Shown here in pieces: positions 19,736 through 29,713 of a DNA stretch of 64,000 nucleotides; position 1 is the stretch's first letter, and every line of letters begins with the position of its first letter. Below the pieces are notes generated by a model. The model had not been told where the DNA came from and did no database searches. It saw only the letters and a list, made by a program, of their open reading frames with translations. The stretch is from Chondrus crispus (lineage: Eukaryota > Rhodophyta > Florideophyceae > Gigartinales > Gigartinaceae). The translations under genes and the position numbers were made by a program. The stretch spans positions 39,091-103,090 of the forward strand of contig NW_005179219.1 of NCBI RefSeq assembly GCF_000350225.1. Direction: 5' to 3'.

Positions 19736-20966
19736 TGTAATAGGAGTGTCAGCCGGGAAAGTCCCAGCTAGCACACGTGGTGCGCGCTCTGCCACGAGTA
19801 CAGGTGCCAGGAGCACAGCTACGTGTGCCGCTGTGCAGATTACTCCCCGGTGGAGTACAGTAGAGGTACTTCACTGTAGTGATCCAAAGTAGAAGTGGAT
19901 CACTACTGTACTGCCTGGCCGCCGGAGGTCGACGTACTTAGGGACCGAGGCAGTACGCCCCCAGAGTAAAGGGGGGCATCGACCCCTTTGGCGAGAACTG
20001 AGGAAAACTGGAAGAAGCAGATCGTCCCGTGCGGGTTATGTCGTGCACTGAGGGGGAAGGGTGGGATCCCCCTCTGGCAGAGGGCGCGCGTTCGGGGCGC
20101 GTGTAGAAGATTCGGGAGACCTCCCGTAAAGGAACCGGTACGGGGCCGGGCGCTATGCGCAGTAGGGAATTGGAGAGGTAAAAAGAAATGGAGGACACGC
20201 CCAGGAGGGGCGGAGCGGTAGGGACAGGCTGGCGCGCACGCTACAGTAGGGTGGCAGGGGCGCGCGCGCGGTAGAGGTAGGTGGGAATCGGGACGTAGAT
20301 GGCTCGCAGGGTACCGTCGTATGACCGGGACCGACGCGAGGCCGACTCCGAATCCAGAAACCCAGGTTGTAGACCCAAAGCTTCGTGAGGATTTACTTAG
20401 GGTCGGACGTCGACTATATAGGAGTCGAAGTCGCGATATAAAAATAATAATACTAATACTCATTAATTAAGAGGGGCACGACACCCGTGACACGTGGTAG
20501 TGGGCCACGGGTACACGTGGTTAATGGCACGGATAAACGTGAGGTAAAACACGGGTACACGTGGGTAGAACTGTCAGTACTTTAACAGGGCTCCATGGAG
20601 CTTACAGCCGGCCACGAGCGTGGGATTGGATACACAGTTACACGTGGTATTTATATCACTTATGATAGTGAGGCATCCCGCGTGTGCTACAGTACAGCAC
20701 CGCGATTACCCGGGGCGGTCAGTGCTCCACAGGTTCTTCTTGAGGACCACAAGCACACGCTCCCCAGTTTGGTCGTTGCACCGCCTGGTGGAAGCGTATG
20801 CCCATTGAGCCCTATTCCCTCCGGGGTCGCAATTCCACTCGCCCGTTTACCGGAGTCATAACCGCCGCCCTCGCAGAGAGGTTGGTGGAGTTGTAATTTT
20901 ACCGCTACCGTGGACACCCCCTCCGTGACGGGGTAAAACCGAACCGGAAGGATCCATATTATTACA
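19736..20966 (+). repeat. 5' LTR of element C, containing a solo F-family LTR
   Basis: It runs from TGTAATA to TATTACA and is followed after 2 nt by the primer-binding sequence. About 540 bp remain once the inserted solo LTR is removed. The stretch 19600-19735 resembles 19770-19900 (blocks GTACACGG...GTGC and GGGTACAGTAGA), so the true left end may be further left, with an internal duplication. The 5-bp flank ATTAG cannot be checked because the other end is outside the window. Confidence 0.55.
20039..20731 (-). repeat. Solo F-family LTR inside the C LTR
   Basis: It starts TGTCGTGCAC, like the F LTR at 54876, and is colinear with it through blocks around GATTCGGGAGACC, GTAGATGGCTCG, GAATCCAGAAACC and a TATATA at 20415-20420. 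It ends AGTGCTCCACA. The flanks GGTTA and GGTTC are nearly identical 5-mers, a slightly decayed target duplication. Minus orientation is inferred from the order of TATA box and AGTAAA-like signal in the F family. Confidence 0.6.
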
Positions 20967-20968
20967 AC

Positions 20969-20986
20969 TGGTCTCCCGACCTAGAA
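20969..20986 (+). promoter_or_regulatory. tRNA primer-binding site of element C
   Basis: TGGTCTCCCGACCTAGAA follows the LTR end after 2 nt. The identical 18-mer follows the 5' LTRs of A, B and E. Confidence 0.8.
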
Positions 20987-21439
20987 ACCTATTTTTAGGA
21001 TTCTTTGTTTGATCTCCGAATCGGACGACTGGGATTGGAAGGGATCGAGAATCACAGCCTCGTTTCAAGATGAGTGGACGAGAAGACGCGAAATCGCAGG
21101 GGGGCTTCCCCCGAGACGTCAGGGACGATGAGTCAGTAAATCGATCCCAGCCGGGGGGGAACAAGTCGCTTGGAGGGCTCGGCCGATAACAGGGGCTCCG
21201 TTAGAAGCGCCAGAGCACGAACGGCGCATGTGGAGCGCCTGGCCCGCGCAAGGACGCGATCGCAGACAAGAGCGGCATTACCACTGACGCCGGCGGAGGA
21301 GCCCCTCGAAGGCCAACAACGCGGAGAGAGTGAGCCGGCCCCCACCATAATCGGCGACGAACTTCCAAATAGGAAAACGATCCACGGAGACGCCTTGGAG
21401 GCCCGCCGGGACCTAGGGTACCTGACCCAGAGGGCGGCC

Positions 21440-22086
21440 TGTAGCATAAACACCCCCAAACGGCGGGGGTGTATGCACGCAGTTCAGTAGCAGACTCCGG
21501 ATCGGCGGAAGACGGAACACACGCAAAGGGAAAGGACACGGGTCCTGGTAGCGTGGTAGAGCGGGAAGGGTGGCAGGCGCGAGTGATTGCGCAGCGGAGC
21601 GGATCGACGCCTCAACGCCCCGGAGCGACACTGGGTAGCGGACCAGTGTCGACGGGCGGAGGCGGATCGCTGCACGCGCGCGCACTGTAGCGCCTGCACC
21701 CCGCGTCGGTTCCCTTACCTAAACCAGACGCGAGAGCGGACTCGTGTTTTAGGTTAAGCGGTGGGTTGTCGACCAAGGCGGAAGGTCGTGGACAAGCCCG
21801 TGCTTATCCCTTTCCTCCGCCGTCCGTCGCTCCCTTATTTAATGTACAAGTGTTCGGTTATCATACCAGACTACAGTATCATGCTACCGTAGCCGGCGCG
21901 AGTCGTCGCGCGCGGTGGCTCTGTCAGCTATCGAGCTGACAGTACACGTGTGTGCCACGTGTGTGTGCGCACGCCCTGCACACGTGTGGTACACGTGTGG
22001 CCGCGTGGGGGCTCGTGTGGGCTGTAAGGTTCGTGCCTTACAGCCCCTGATCTAAACCTAATCGAATCGACGGCGCATATACCACA
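21440..22086 (-). repeat. 3' LTR of element A
   Basis: On the plus strand it reads TGTAGCATAAAC...CATATACCACA. It contains inverted repeats conserved in element E, such as 21627-21650. It is the counterpart of 33318-33964 at an offset of 11,878. Confidence 0.93.
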
Positions 22087-22120
22087 GGGCCCCCTCCTCA
22101 AGAGTGAACGTCCGCGTTCA
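22087..22120 (-). promoter_or_regulatory. LTR-proximal polypurine tract motif of element A (copy 2)
   Basis: On the element strand, a purine run ending GAGGAGGGGGCCC abuts the 3' LTR, as expected for the plus-strand primer. The 34-bp motif recurs with one mismatch at 25935-25968. CCTCCTCAAG at 22093-22102 pairs with CTTGAGGAGG shortly downstream. Confidence 0.75.
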
Positions 22121-22289
22121 CCCTGCTTGAGGAGGCCACCCGTGTAGTCCCATTGCGTCCAGAGTCTCGCTGCTCCCCCGCGTTCCTTCCGATCACGCCT
22201 TCCTTTTCGCCGGTTTCTGTCTCGGCTGCGGCCATCGGGCGCGCACTTGGCACCTTTGTCGACCCTCGAGATTGGGACACTGTCTCGGC

Positions 22290-24512
22290 ATGTCACCATC
22301 ACCAACGCTGACGCCGTCCTCGCTGCCGCTGGCGGGCGTTGCTGTGTCGGCTCGAGAAGCCGCTGGGGAAGCGCCGTCGCTTCCTGCTTCGAGCGCGCCC
22401 CTTATCGACGGGTGTGTTGCAACGCCGACGCCAACCTCCCCCTTTCAGAGGACACGCCCGTCGAGGGAGTCCACGCTATCCTAGGAGTTGGTGAGTGCCC
22501 CTAGTCGCGTCGTCGACGAGCAGCATGACGGCGGGTCGCGAGCCCCTCGCCCCGTTGGTGCTGAGAGGGCTGTCGGCCCCGCCGCTGGGGGATCTTCTCA
22601 AGCTGATGTCCCGTCCCTTGTTGGCTCCAGCACGAGAGCGACCGAGTTCGATGTCCCCAGCACGACGCGCTGGTTTGGCGTACCGCTTTTGCGATCTACT
22701 CCGCTGCCACTGGGTGATCTCCGGTATCCGTGGGCGCGCTACGCTCGCGTGGGCGTAACGGTTGGCGAGATCTTGGCGAGCCCGGTCTTGCGCCCTGATC
22801 TGTCCCGCATCCGCAAGATCAGCGAGGCCGGCCTCGCTGATCAATCCGCGCTGGCCCTCAGCCGTCTTCTTGCCGAAGGAGACGGCGTGGCTTACCAAAT
22901 CCCCGACCCGATACAGGGTGATCGCACCTTCGCGTTTGGCCTGGAAGAGGTTCTATACGTCGATCGTATGGCGGCCTACTTGTCCGGATTCAACCCGGAC
23001 ATTCCGCCCCGTTTTATCTTGGCCGAGATCCCGGGGCTCTACGTGTATCCGCGTCCGTACGCGTACACGAAGCCCCGGGTGGCCCTTCAGAAGTCCGCGG
23101 CGACGCTGATGCGCCTTCACGGCATTGCCGTGGCCCATCGGGACTGGTCCGTTTATCGGCGCTCCTCGGGAGAAGACGGTCGCGTCTTCCCGTCGGCCTG
23201 CTTTGAGCACGGGCTTTCGCCCGGGGACTTCCCCTCGCTGCCTCGGCAGGTTCGCGAGATCTTTCCTTCTCTAGGTATTCATCTGCTCCTGCCTTACGTT
23301 CTCAAGCACTTCGGGTATGCGGCCATCGACCCCGGTCACCCCGCCCGCGCTCCGTTGAGCGACAGCTATGCCAAGGAGTGGGCGTGGTCCATCGGGAGCG
23401 CCCTTATGGCCGAAGCAAGTGTGCACGGCCGCGTGTTTCTTCAGTCTGGTGAGACCGTATCGTACCTGGCGCAACTCGCTCCCGACTTGCCTATTGTCCC
23501 GCCACATCCGCTCGAGCGCGGCCTTTCACAGATTTCCTGGACGCTCCGGGGCGTCGTTTCGTTGATGACACGGGCGGACGAAGTGAGTGAGCGTCATCAC
23601 CACTACTGGCCGGATTTCGCTACGGGCGTACGTTGCGCGTACCTCGTGTACCACGCAAGGACGGACACGTTCGCTTCTCGCCCGGCGGCGACTCCGGAGT
23701 CAGCCGGACCGAGAGGGAGGCGGGGTGGTGTCGGCTCAGGGTCCCGGCGGAACCGCCGCAAGCGGTATCGGGACCTGGATGCCGTCCCTTTCACTCCCAC
23801 CATGGTAGGTGTTGACCTGTTTCGTTCCACTCCGCCCCGTGAGGCAGAAGAGCAACCGGTGATACCCGTCGCCTCGCCGGCGATCCTCCCCATGCCTCCG
23901 CTAGCTCCCCCCTCCGAGGACGTGACCCCTGGGGTGGCGGTTCGGGACCTTCCTCTTTCGCGGGAGGACATCACCTCCGTGCCCGAACTTGCGCAGGCTT
24001 TGGGACCCGCCGGTGACCGGGCGTGGACCGTGGGTAGCCTCTTATCGACGATGGCGAGCTGGTTCCTCGCACGGACTAATGAGGCTCGTCGCCTCAACGG
24101 GGACCGCGACTCGCTCTCCCTCTCGGTCCGACGGTTGCAGGGCGAAAACGACTCCGCGCGGGGCGCTTCCCGTCTTCAGGCTAGCGCTTACGAACGAGCT
24201 GTCGCGGATCGAGATCGCTATCGACAGGAGCGGGACAGCCTTCGTGCCATCCAAGCGTCCGCGGCCCGTGAAGTCGTCTTACAGCCATCTCGCCGACCCG
24301 ACCCGTATGCCGACCTGACGGCCGTCCCCCTGACGTCGTACGGGTCAGGGGCGCCCGCAGCTCCTGTACGAGGAGGCAGTTCATACCAGCGGGTCGCCAT
24401 GCCTCCTCTCGAGGAGGGTGCGGCGGATACTCCGCGGAACTCTGATGTTCCGCGTTATCCAGGGTACTGCCCGCCGGGGCCTTTAGACCGTAGTCCTGAT
24501 GGCACTCGTTGA
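22290..24512 (+). pseudogene. Antisense accessory gene of element A (unknown function, one in-frame stop)
   Basis: This 741-codon frame runs opposite to gag-pol between the integrase and the 3' LTR. It starts at the ATG of MSPSPTLTPSS (22290) and is interrupted by a single TAG at 22482-22484; 676 open codons follow. The N-terminus is Ser/Pro/Ala-rich. A folded-looking middle contains FAFGLEEVLYVDRMAAYL, WAWSIGSALMAEASVHG and RHHHYWPDFATGVRCAYL. A basic linker (RRNRRKRYRDLD) follows, and the C-terminal part around residues 550-660 looks coiled-coil. I recognise no family and see no clear similarity to the antisense genes of B, D and F. A GTGAGT right after the TAG could be a splice donor. Confidence 0.55.
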
Positions 24513-24713
24513 GGTGGCATGGTTCCCCGGTCCGGGACCACTCGTCCCATTCCCTTCATAAAGAATGTTCGCATCTTTCGTTCTTGTTCCCTCCCATCCG
24601 CGTGGAAGCGCCTGGGCCTCGCAAGCTCGGCCCGCGGCGCTCCCCGAGGACTTTTTCCGGCGCTCCCCGCGCTCCGGTTCCACCGAGGCAAGGTCCCACG
24701 AGGGTGTCATCTT

Positions 24714-24966
24714 CGTCGCGCCCCCTCGCCATCGGGGCGAGGGCGCAGCGCGCGGTATTCTTCTTGTCGTCGCGCCCCTCGCCATCGGGGCGAGGGCAGA
24801 GCGCGCGGTATTCTTCTTGTCGTCGCGCCCCTCGCCATCGGGGCGAGGGCAGAGCGCGCGGTATTCTCCTTGTCGTCGCGCCCCTCGCCATCGGGGCGAG
24901 GGCAGAGCGCGCGGTATTCTCCTTGTCGTCGCGCCCGTGGCCATCGGGGCGAGGGCAGAGCGCGCT
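24714..24966. repeat. 53-bp tandem repeat, about five copies, each with a hairpin
   Basis: CCCTCGCC-ATC-GGGGCGAGGG recurs at 24723, 24776, 24829, 24882 and (altered) 24935, with CAGAGCGCGCGGTATTC between. Each copy can fold into a GC hairpin. The period is not divisible by three, so the ORFs across it are accidental. Confidence 0.85.
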
Positions 24967-25934
24967 CGTAGCACGTGAACGCCGCCGGCGCTTCGCTACC
25001 CGACGGAGAGGTCAGCGTCGTCGGAGGGGCCGTATGCCCCTTGGTCGCGGCGAGGGGCTGCTGTGGAGTTCCTCGCGGCTCCCTTTCCCCTCGCTCCGGA
25101 GGCGGTTATCGCCAGTTGTCGGACACCAGGCACGCATCGTTGACCCGATTTGGTGTAGCGTGGGTGGCGTGTACTGCACGGGCCACACGCGCGTGGCCGT
25201 ATAATACCCCCCTCTCTAATTTCCTCTATTTTTTAACCCACCGCCGTCGGCGGTGGCGGTTTGTCAGAAGGGGCTGTACTCGGCGTACAGTATAAGCGTA
25301 TCGCGCGCTGACAGTGGGGAGTGGGCTGCGGTCGTGACCCGAGGTTCGTATCTGCATATATTACCTGTGCCTGAGGCTCCCTGTCTTCGCTTGGTCCGTA
25401 TTCCAAGCATGGGTACGCTCTCCCCTACACCTCGCGCGTTATTTTTGTGCGATCCATTCGCTCTTGCGCCCAACCTGTGCGACTTGACCATATCGGCACA
25501 CGCACACGTTCGAGGCGGGCATTCCTGGGGCGTTCGCATCCCCTAAGACGCGTAACTTCTCACACCCTATTCCGTATGCGGCGCTGTCGATCGGCGACTC
25601 GAACGCTCATGCAGATCGCTGCTGCGCTCCTGTGGTAACGCGGAGGTTCGGACCCCCCTGCAGTTAGCCGTCCCCATCATCGGTTTCGAAGGACCGGTGT
25701 CCTTCTACGTCAATTGATGTTCTCGCGGCTATTGTCATAAGGCAGCCCGTACTGCTTGCTGTCACGCGACTTCTTCGCGGTTGCGTGTTCCTTTTGAGGA
25801 TCTCCGTCCGATGTTGTTCCTGGGGTCGTGTGACTCCCTCCCCGTCAGGGGGATCCAAGGACAGGTGTCCCTTCCCCCTTTATCGGAATTTTGTCCAACC
25901 GCGGTCGGTTACCTTGATCCTAACGGAGCGGTCG
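24967..25934. other. Rest of the extra segment of element A, non-coding as read
   Basis: The stretch between the tandem repeat and the internal polypurine motif holds only short ORFs. I see no domain, RNA gene or repeat end. Confidence 0.5.
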
Positions 25935-25968
25935 GGGCCCCCTCCTCAAGCGTGAACGTCCGCGTTCA
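25935..25968 (-). promoter_or_regulatory. Internal polypurine tract motif of element A (copy 1)
   Basis: This 34-bp motif matches 22087-22120 with one mismatch. On the element strand it overlaps the last integrase codons and its stop TGA, then continues AGGAGGGGGCCCC. Confidence 0.8.
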
Positions 25969-28075
25969 TGTTTGAGTTGAGGTCCATGCCGGTGCGCCTC
26001 CGGAGGCTTTGGGCGTAACGAGACACCAACTCCTCCGGGACGTGAGTCCGCGCAGTCCAGGTGGGCGTGTCGAAATCTGCCCACTTGATGAGGAACTCGA
26101 TAGTTCCGTCTTTCATATCTCGTTGCTTCAGTAGTCGTTCGACAGCGTACTGTGTCCCCTCTCTGACCTTGTCCGCGAGGTCAGCTGGGGTTGTCGTGCT
26201 CGCCCGTAGTGCGTCCGTCGGCGGTGGCGCGTACACGCAGCGATCTGCGGAGACCCGCTCAGTGACCCCATCATGATCGATCGTGATGGTTCGGCGGTCG
26301 TTCGCGAGGACACGGTAGGGCCCCACTGCTGGGGACGCGAGCTTGTTCGAAGTCTTCCCCCCGTCGGTGGGGTTGAGGTATACGTACTCTCCGGGACGGA
26401 GTCGCGAATTGATCCGTCGTATGCGCTTATCGAAGTCGCGCTTGTAGCGAGCCTGCGTCCGACGCAGGCTCCCGTAGGCCCTCTGGATTTTCGAATCCAA
26501 GGTCTTGAGGAACTCGGCACGTTGGCTCCCCCTGTCGGCAGGGGGAACGTCACCGTCGGCTCGTCGAAGCGAGAACTCTAGCGGTGGTCTGCTGAGCACG
26601 AGCTCGAACGGCGTCGTGTTGGTGGTGCGGTGTACGTGGGAGTTATACGCATACGTAAGCGGCCCCACGTACATGTCCCAGTCATCTTGATGCTCGCCTA
26701 CGTAGTTGCGTAGCACCGCAGCGATCGTTCGGTTGTATCGCTCGACTTGCCCGTTCGTCTGGGGATGGTACGCCGATGTGTACATATTAGTTATCCCCAG
26801 AACACGGCACGTGCTGTGGAAAAACTTGGCATTAAACTGCGGTCCGTTATCCGACAGCAACGTGCGCGGGACGCCGTACTTAAACACCCACGATTCGCAG
26901 AACGCAACTGCGACGGTGTATGCGGTTATCGTGCGAAGCGCAACGACTTGCGTCAGCTTGCTAAAGCGGTCCGTGATCACGAGCAGGAACCGTTTTCCTG
27001 ACTTCGTCTTGGGGAGCGGCCCCAAGATGTCGATGGCCAGACTCTCGAGCGGCCTCGTAGCTGGAAACAATCTCAATCGGTTGAGATGTTTCCTCAGCTT
27101 GACCCGGTTCATCGCGCAGGTTTGACAACCTCGCACCGTGGCGGCAACATCTGCGGCCAGATGGGGCCAGTAGTACTTGCGACGGAGCGCGTAGTACATA
27201 CGGTTCTGGCCCGGGTGCCCTGCCATGACCGGGTTGTGGCACAGGCGAAGGAGCCTAGCGCGGAGCGTCCGAGGTACCACCACCTGCACGATAGCGGGGT
27301 CGAAGGGGTGTCTCCGTTTGAGCACCCCCTGGTGGTCCTCGAAAAACGCGGAATCCCGGGACTCTGACTGTCGTGCCAAAACGGTTTGGCAGAAGTCATC
27401 CACGCGTTGCTCTTCGGCAATCTCTTCTATCGTAAGAGGAGCCGGAAGGTCGTCCTGCGGAGGGGCGACCGAAGAGTCGGGCGCACCAGCCTCGTGGTCT
27501 GCAGTGCGCTCGATGTCGGTGGCGTCCAACTCGTCATTCTCCTCCCAGAACGAATTGGGTCCTTGGAGAGCGGGGGCTTCGTCGTCGCCCCTCGGCTCGT
27601 CGCGCGCTCGGGCGCGCGACCTTCTTCGTGAGCTGGCTTGGTTCCGTGTCGTCGCGAAGATGTGCTCGACCTCGTGGTCGCAGCTCGCGATGCAAACGTG
27701 GCCCGCGAGCTCGTTCGATACGTCTCGAACGGTCGTGCCCGCGTCGAAGGTGGGAATGTCGTCATCCACCTCGACGATGGGGCGAGGGTCGTCGACGACT
27801 CTCGGCGACACGAGGCGTGACAGGGCGTCCGGTACTTGGTGCACGCGCCCGGGGCGGTACTGAATGGTGAAGTCGTATTCAGCCAGACGTAGCCGCCACC
27901 GTGTGAGTCTTCCGGAACTCTCGGTGAGGGACATGAGCCACCTCAAGGCGTCGTGATCCGTTCGGACGGTGAACTTCGTGCCCTCAACGTACGGCTGTAG
28001 TGTGCGGACGGCCCACAGTACGGCGAAGCATTCGCGCTCGGTAGCGCTGTAGTTACGTTCGCTGTCGTTCAGCGA
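25946..28075 (-). CDS. RNase H end, integrase and chromodomain of element A
   Basis: This open frame of 709 codons follows an in-frame TAA (28076-28078) that cuts RNase H from RT. It contains the rest of RNase H (ERNYSATERECFAVLWAV, TDHDALRWL, PDALSRL). The zinc-binding integrase N-terminus has H-H-C-C ligands around MAGHPG and CQTCA. The DDE core shows LAIDILGPL, LSDNGPQF and VERYNRT. The C-terminal chromodomain (QYAVERLLKQRD, FLIKWADFDTPTW) marks the chromovirus lineage, whose chromodomain is thought to guide integration to chromatin marks. All integrase catalytic residues are present. It is the same frame as RT and protease, so pol was once one ORF. Confidence 0.9.
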   Translation of the reverse strand, partial: SLNDSERNYSATERECFAVLWAVRTLQPYVEGTKFTVRTDHDALRWLMSLTESSGRLTRWRLRLAEYDFTIQYRPGRVHQVPDALSRLVSPRVVDDPRPIVEVDDDIPTFDAGTTVRDVSNELAGHVCIASCDHEVEHIFATTRNQASSRRRSRARARDEPRGDDEAPALQGPNSFWEENDELDATDIERTADHEAGAPDSSVAPPQDDLPAPLTIEEIAEEQRVDDFCQTVLARQSESRDSAFFEDHQGVLKRRHPFDPAIVQVVVPRTLRARLLRLCHNPVMAGHPGQNRMYYALRRKYYWPHLAADVAATVRGCQTCAMNRVKLRKHLNRLRLFPATRPLESLAIDILGPLPKTKSGKRFLLVITDRFSKLTQVVALRTITAYTVAVAFCESWVFKYGVPRTLLSDNGPQFNAKFFHSTCRVLGITNMYTSAYHPQTNGQVERYNRTIAAVLRNYVGEHQDDWDMYVGPLTYAYNSHVHRTTNTTPFELVLSRPPLEFSLRRADGDVPPADRGSQRAEFLKTLDSKIQRAYGSLRRTQARYKRDFDKRIRRINSRLRPGEYVYLNPTDGGKTSNKLASPAVGPYRVLANDRRTITIDHDGVTERVSADRCVYAPPPTDALRASTTTPADLADKVREGTQYAVERLLKQRDMKDGTIEFLIKWADFDTPTWTARTHVPEELVSRYAQSLRRRTGMDLNSNMNADVHA

Positions 28076-29713
28076 TTAAGACCAATACCCAACGGGGCGC
28101 CAATCGTTTGGCTGGTCGTGCTCTTGGAGCAGTGTGCAGCCTAGTTGGTAGGCGTTCGCGTCGGTGTCGATCATGTACGGTCGTCCATGCCGAGGCAACG
28201 CGAGGATCGGCGGGGCGATCATGCACTCCTTAAGGTTCTCGAACGCCTGGAGTTGATCCTCGGTAGGATTATAGAAGTCAGGATCGGAATCCTTGCGCGT
28301 CATATCCGTCAACGGGCGGGCTATTTTCGAGAAGCCCTTAACGAAGCGGCGATATACGTTACACGCCCCGAGGAACGAGCGCACCTGCGTCAGCGTCCTC
28401 GGGAACGTGAACGTTCGGAAGGCGTCGGCCGCCGTATCGGCCACGCTCAACTTACCTGGGGAGATGACGTGCCCCAGGTAGTGTACCTTCGGTTGAAAGA
28501 AGCTACACTTCTTGAGCTTGAGGGAGATGCTGGCACTCCCTAACAAGCTCGAGACAGTGTCGAGATGCTTCGCGTGTTCCGCGTCCGTACGCGAGAACAC
28601 TATGACGTCATCGAGATAGACGAGGCATATTTGCCAGCGGACTCCGGAAAGGATAATATCCAATGCACGTTGGAAGGTGGCCGGTGCCCCTTTTAGTCCG
28701 AACGGCATGCGCAGGTGGCGAAACGTGCCCATGTGCGTCGTAAACGTGGTCTTATCCCGGTCCTCCGGAGCGACGAGGATCTGCCAATAACCGGAATTGC
28801 AGTCCAACGTCGTAAAGACGGCTGCATCTCCTAACGAGTCGATGCAGTCGTCCATCCGGAGCAGCGGATACGAATCCGCTGCCCTCTTCGCGTTGAGATG
28901 CCGGTAGTCCACGCAGAACCGAAGAGAGCCGTCTTTCTTCGGGACAAGCACCACCGGGGACGCCCACTCGGTGCTCGCAGGTTCGATAACCCCTGCGTTC
29001 AGCATTTGGTTGACCTCCTTGGCAACCATCTCGCGCATGGCGGGCCCCTTCCGATAGGGCATCGAACGAATCGGTTTCGTTCCCGGTTCGAGAGGGATGC
29101 GGTGTTCCGTGGCTCGGATCGTTCCGAGCGCACCGCTCCATAGACTCGAATGCTTACGGAGCATCTCGAGTACGTGGCCACGGAGCTTGTCATCGTCGAT
29201 GTATGACAAGTCCACCTCTTTTTCCCAATCCATCGGTGGATTTTTGGGATCCTTTTTGTGGATGTTTACGGTGCCTCCCGCCGTCGGTTGGTCTCTAGGT
29301 GGCCGATCGTCCGTACCCACCTGTTCCCTCCTAACGGTCTCTAGCTCATCGGAGCTTGGTCGTCCAGCTCTTGCCTTCCCGACTTGATCGGTCAAGTCGG
29401 TCAGGTGTAGCGCGTGGGCGACCCCCTCGGCGACGCGACGTTCGGGCGTCAGGATCGCGAGGGGGTTGCGCGTCGCATACCCTACGACGGTGTGCTTCGG
29501 AAGCCGCCTTTCCCGTCGCGAAAAGTTCGCGACGAGGACGTCGAAGGTCTGATTCGGCAGTACCTCGACGACGCCGTTCGTCAGCCTCACTCCATGTCGG
29601 TGTTGAAGTGACGGCTTCGGCTCCATGAATACGAGGCCCCTCCCGGCAGTGGTGACGCGCACTCGGGCTTGCGACCTCGCGGGGATGGTAACCCAGCGGG
29701 CGATTCGGATCGC
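28076..29713 (-). CDS. Reverse transcriptase of element A
   Basis: This open frame of 545 codons lies between two in-frame stops (TAG at 29714-29716 and TAA at 28076-28078). RT motifs are LRFCVDYRHLNAKRA, FTTLDCNSGYWQILV, MPFGLKGAPATFQRALD and the catalytic YLDDVIVFS, followed by the thumb (LGHVISPGKLSV) and the start of RNase H (PYMIDTDANAYQLGC). Catalytic residues are intact. The upstream spacer (TTAGRGLVF, LTNGVVEV, VLVANFSRRERRLPKHTVVG) matches the same spacer in B. There is no ATG near the start, consistent with a polyprotein or with readthrough. Confidence 0.9.
   Translation of the reverse strand, partial: AIRIARWVTIPARSQARVRVTTAGRGLVFMEPKPSLQHRHGVRLTNGVVEVLPNQTFDVLVANFSRRERRLPKHTVVGYATRNPLAILTPERRVAEGVAHALHLTDLTDQVGKARAGRPSSDELETVRREQVGTDDRPPRDQPTAGGTVNIHKKDPKNPPMDWEKEVDLSYIDDDKLRGHVLEMLRKHSSLWSGALGTIRATEHRIPLEPGTKPIRSMPYRKGPAMREMVAKEVNQMLNAGVIEPASTEWASPVVLVPKKDGSLRFCVDYRHLNAKRAADSYPLLRMDDCIDSLGDAAVFTTLDCNSGYWQILVAPEDRDKTTFTTHMGTFRHLRMPFGLKGAPATFQRALDIILSGVRWQICLVYLDDVIVFSRTDAEHAKHLDTVSSLLGSASISLKLKKCSFFQPKVHYLGHVISPGKLSVADTAADAFRTFTFPRTLTQVRSFLGACNVYRRFVKGFSKIARPLTDMTRKDSDPDFYNPTEDQLQAFENLKECMIAPPILALPRHGRPYMIDTDANAYQLGCTLLQEHDQPNDWRPVGYWS

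Noticed and set aside
22488..22500. Start of the element A antisense gene at 22488
   Set aside because: That codon is TTG. The same frame extends upstream past one TAG to an ATG at 22290, so I describe it as one interrupted frame.
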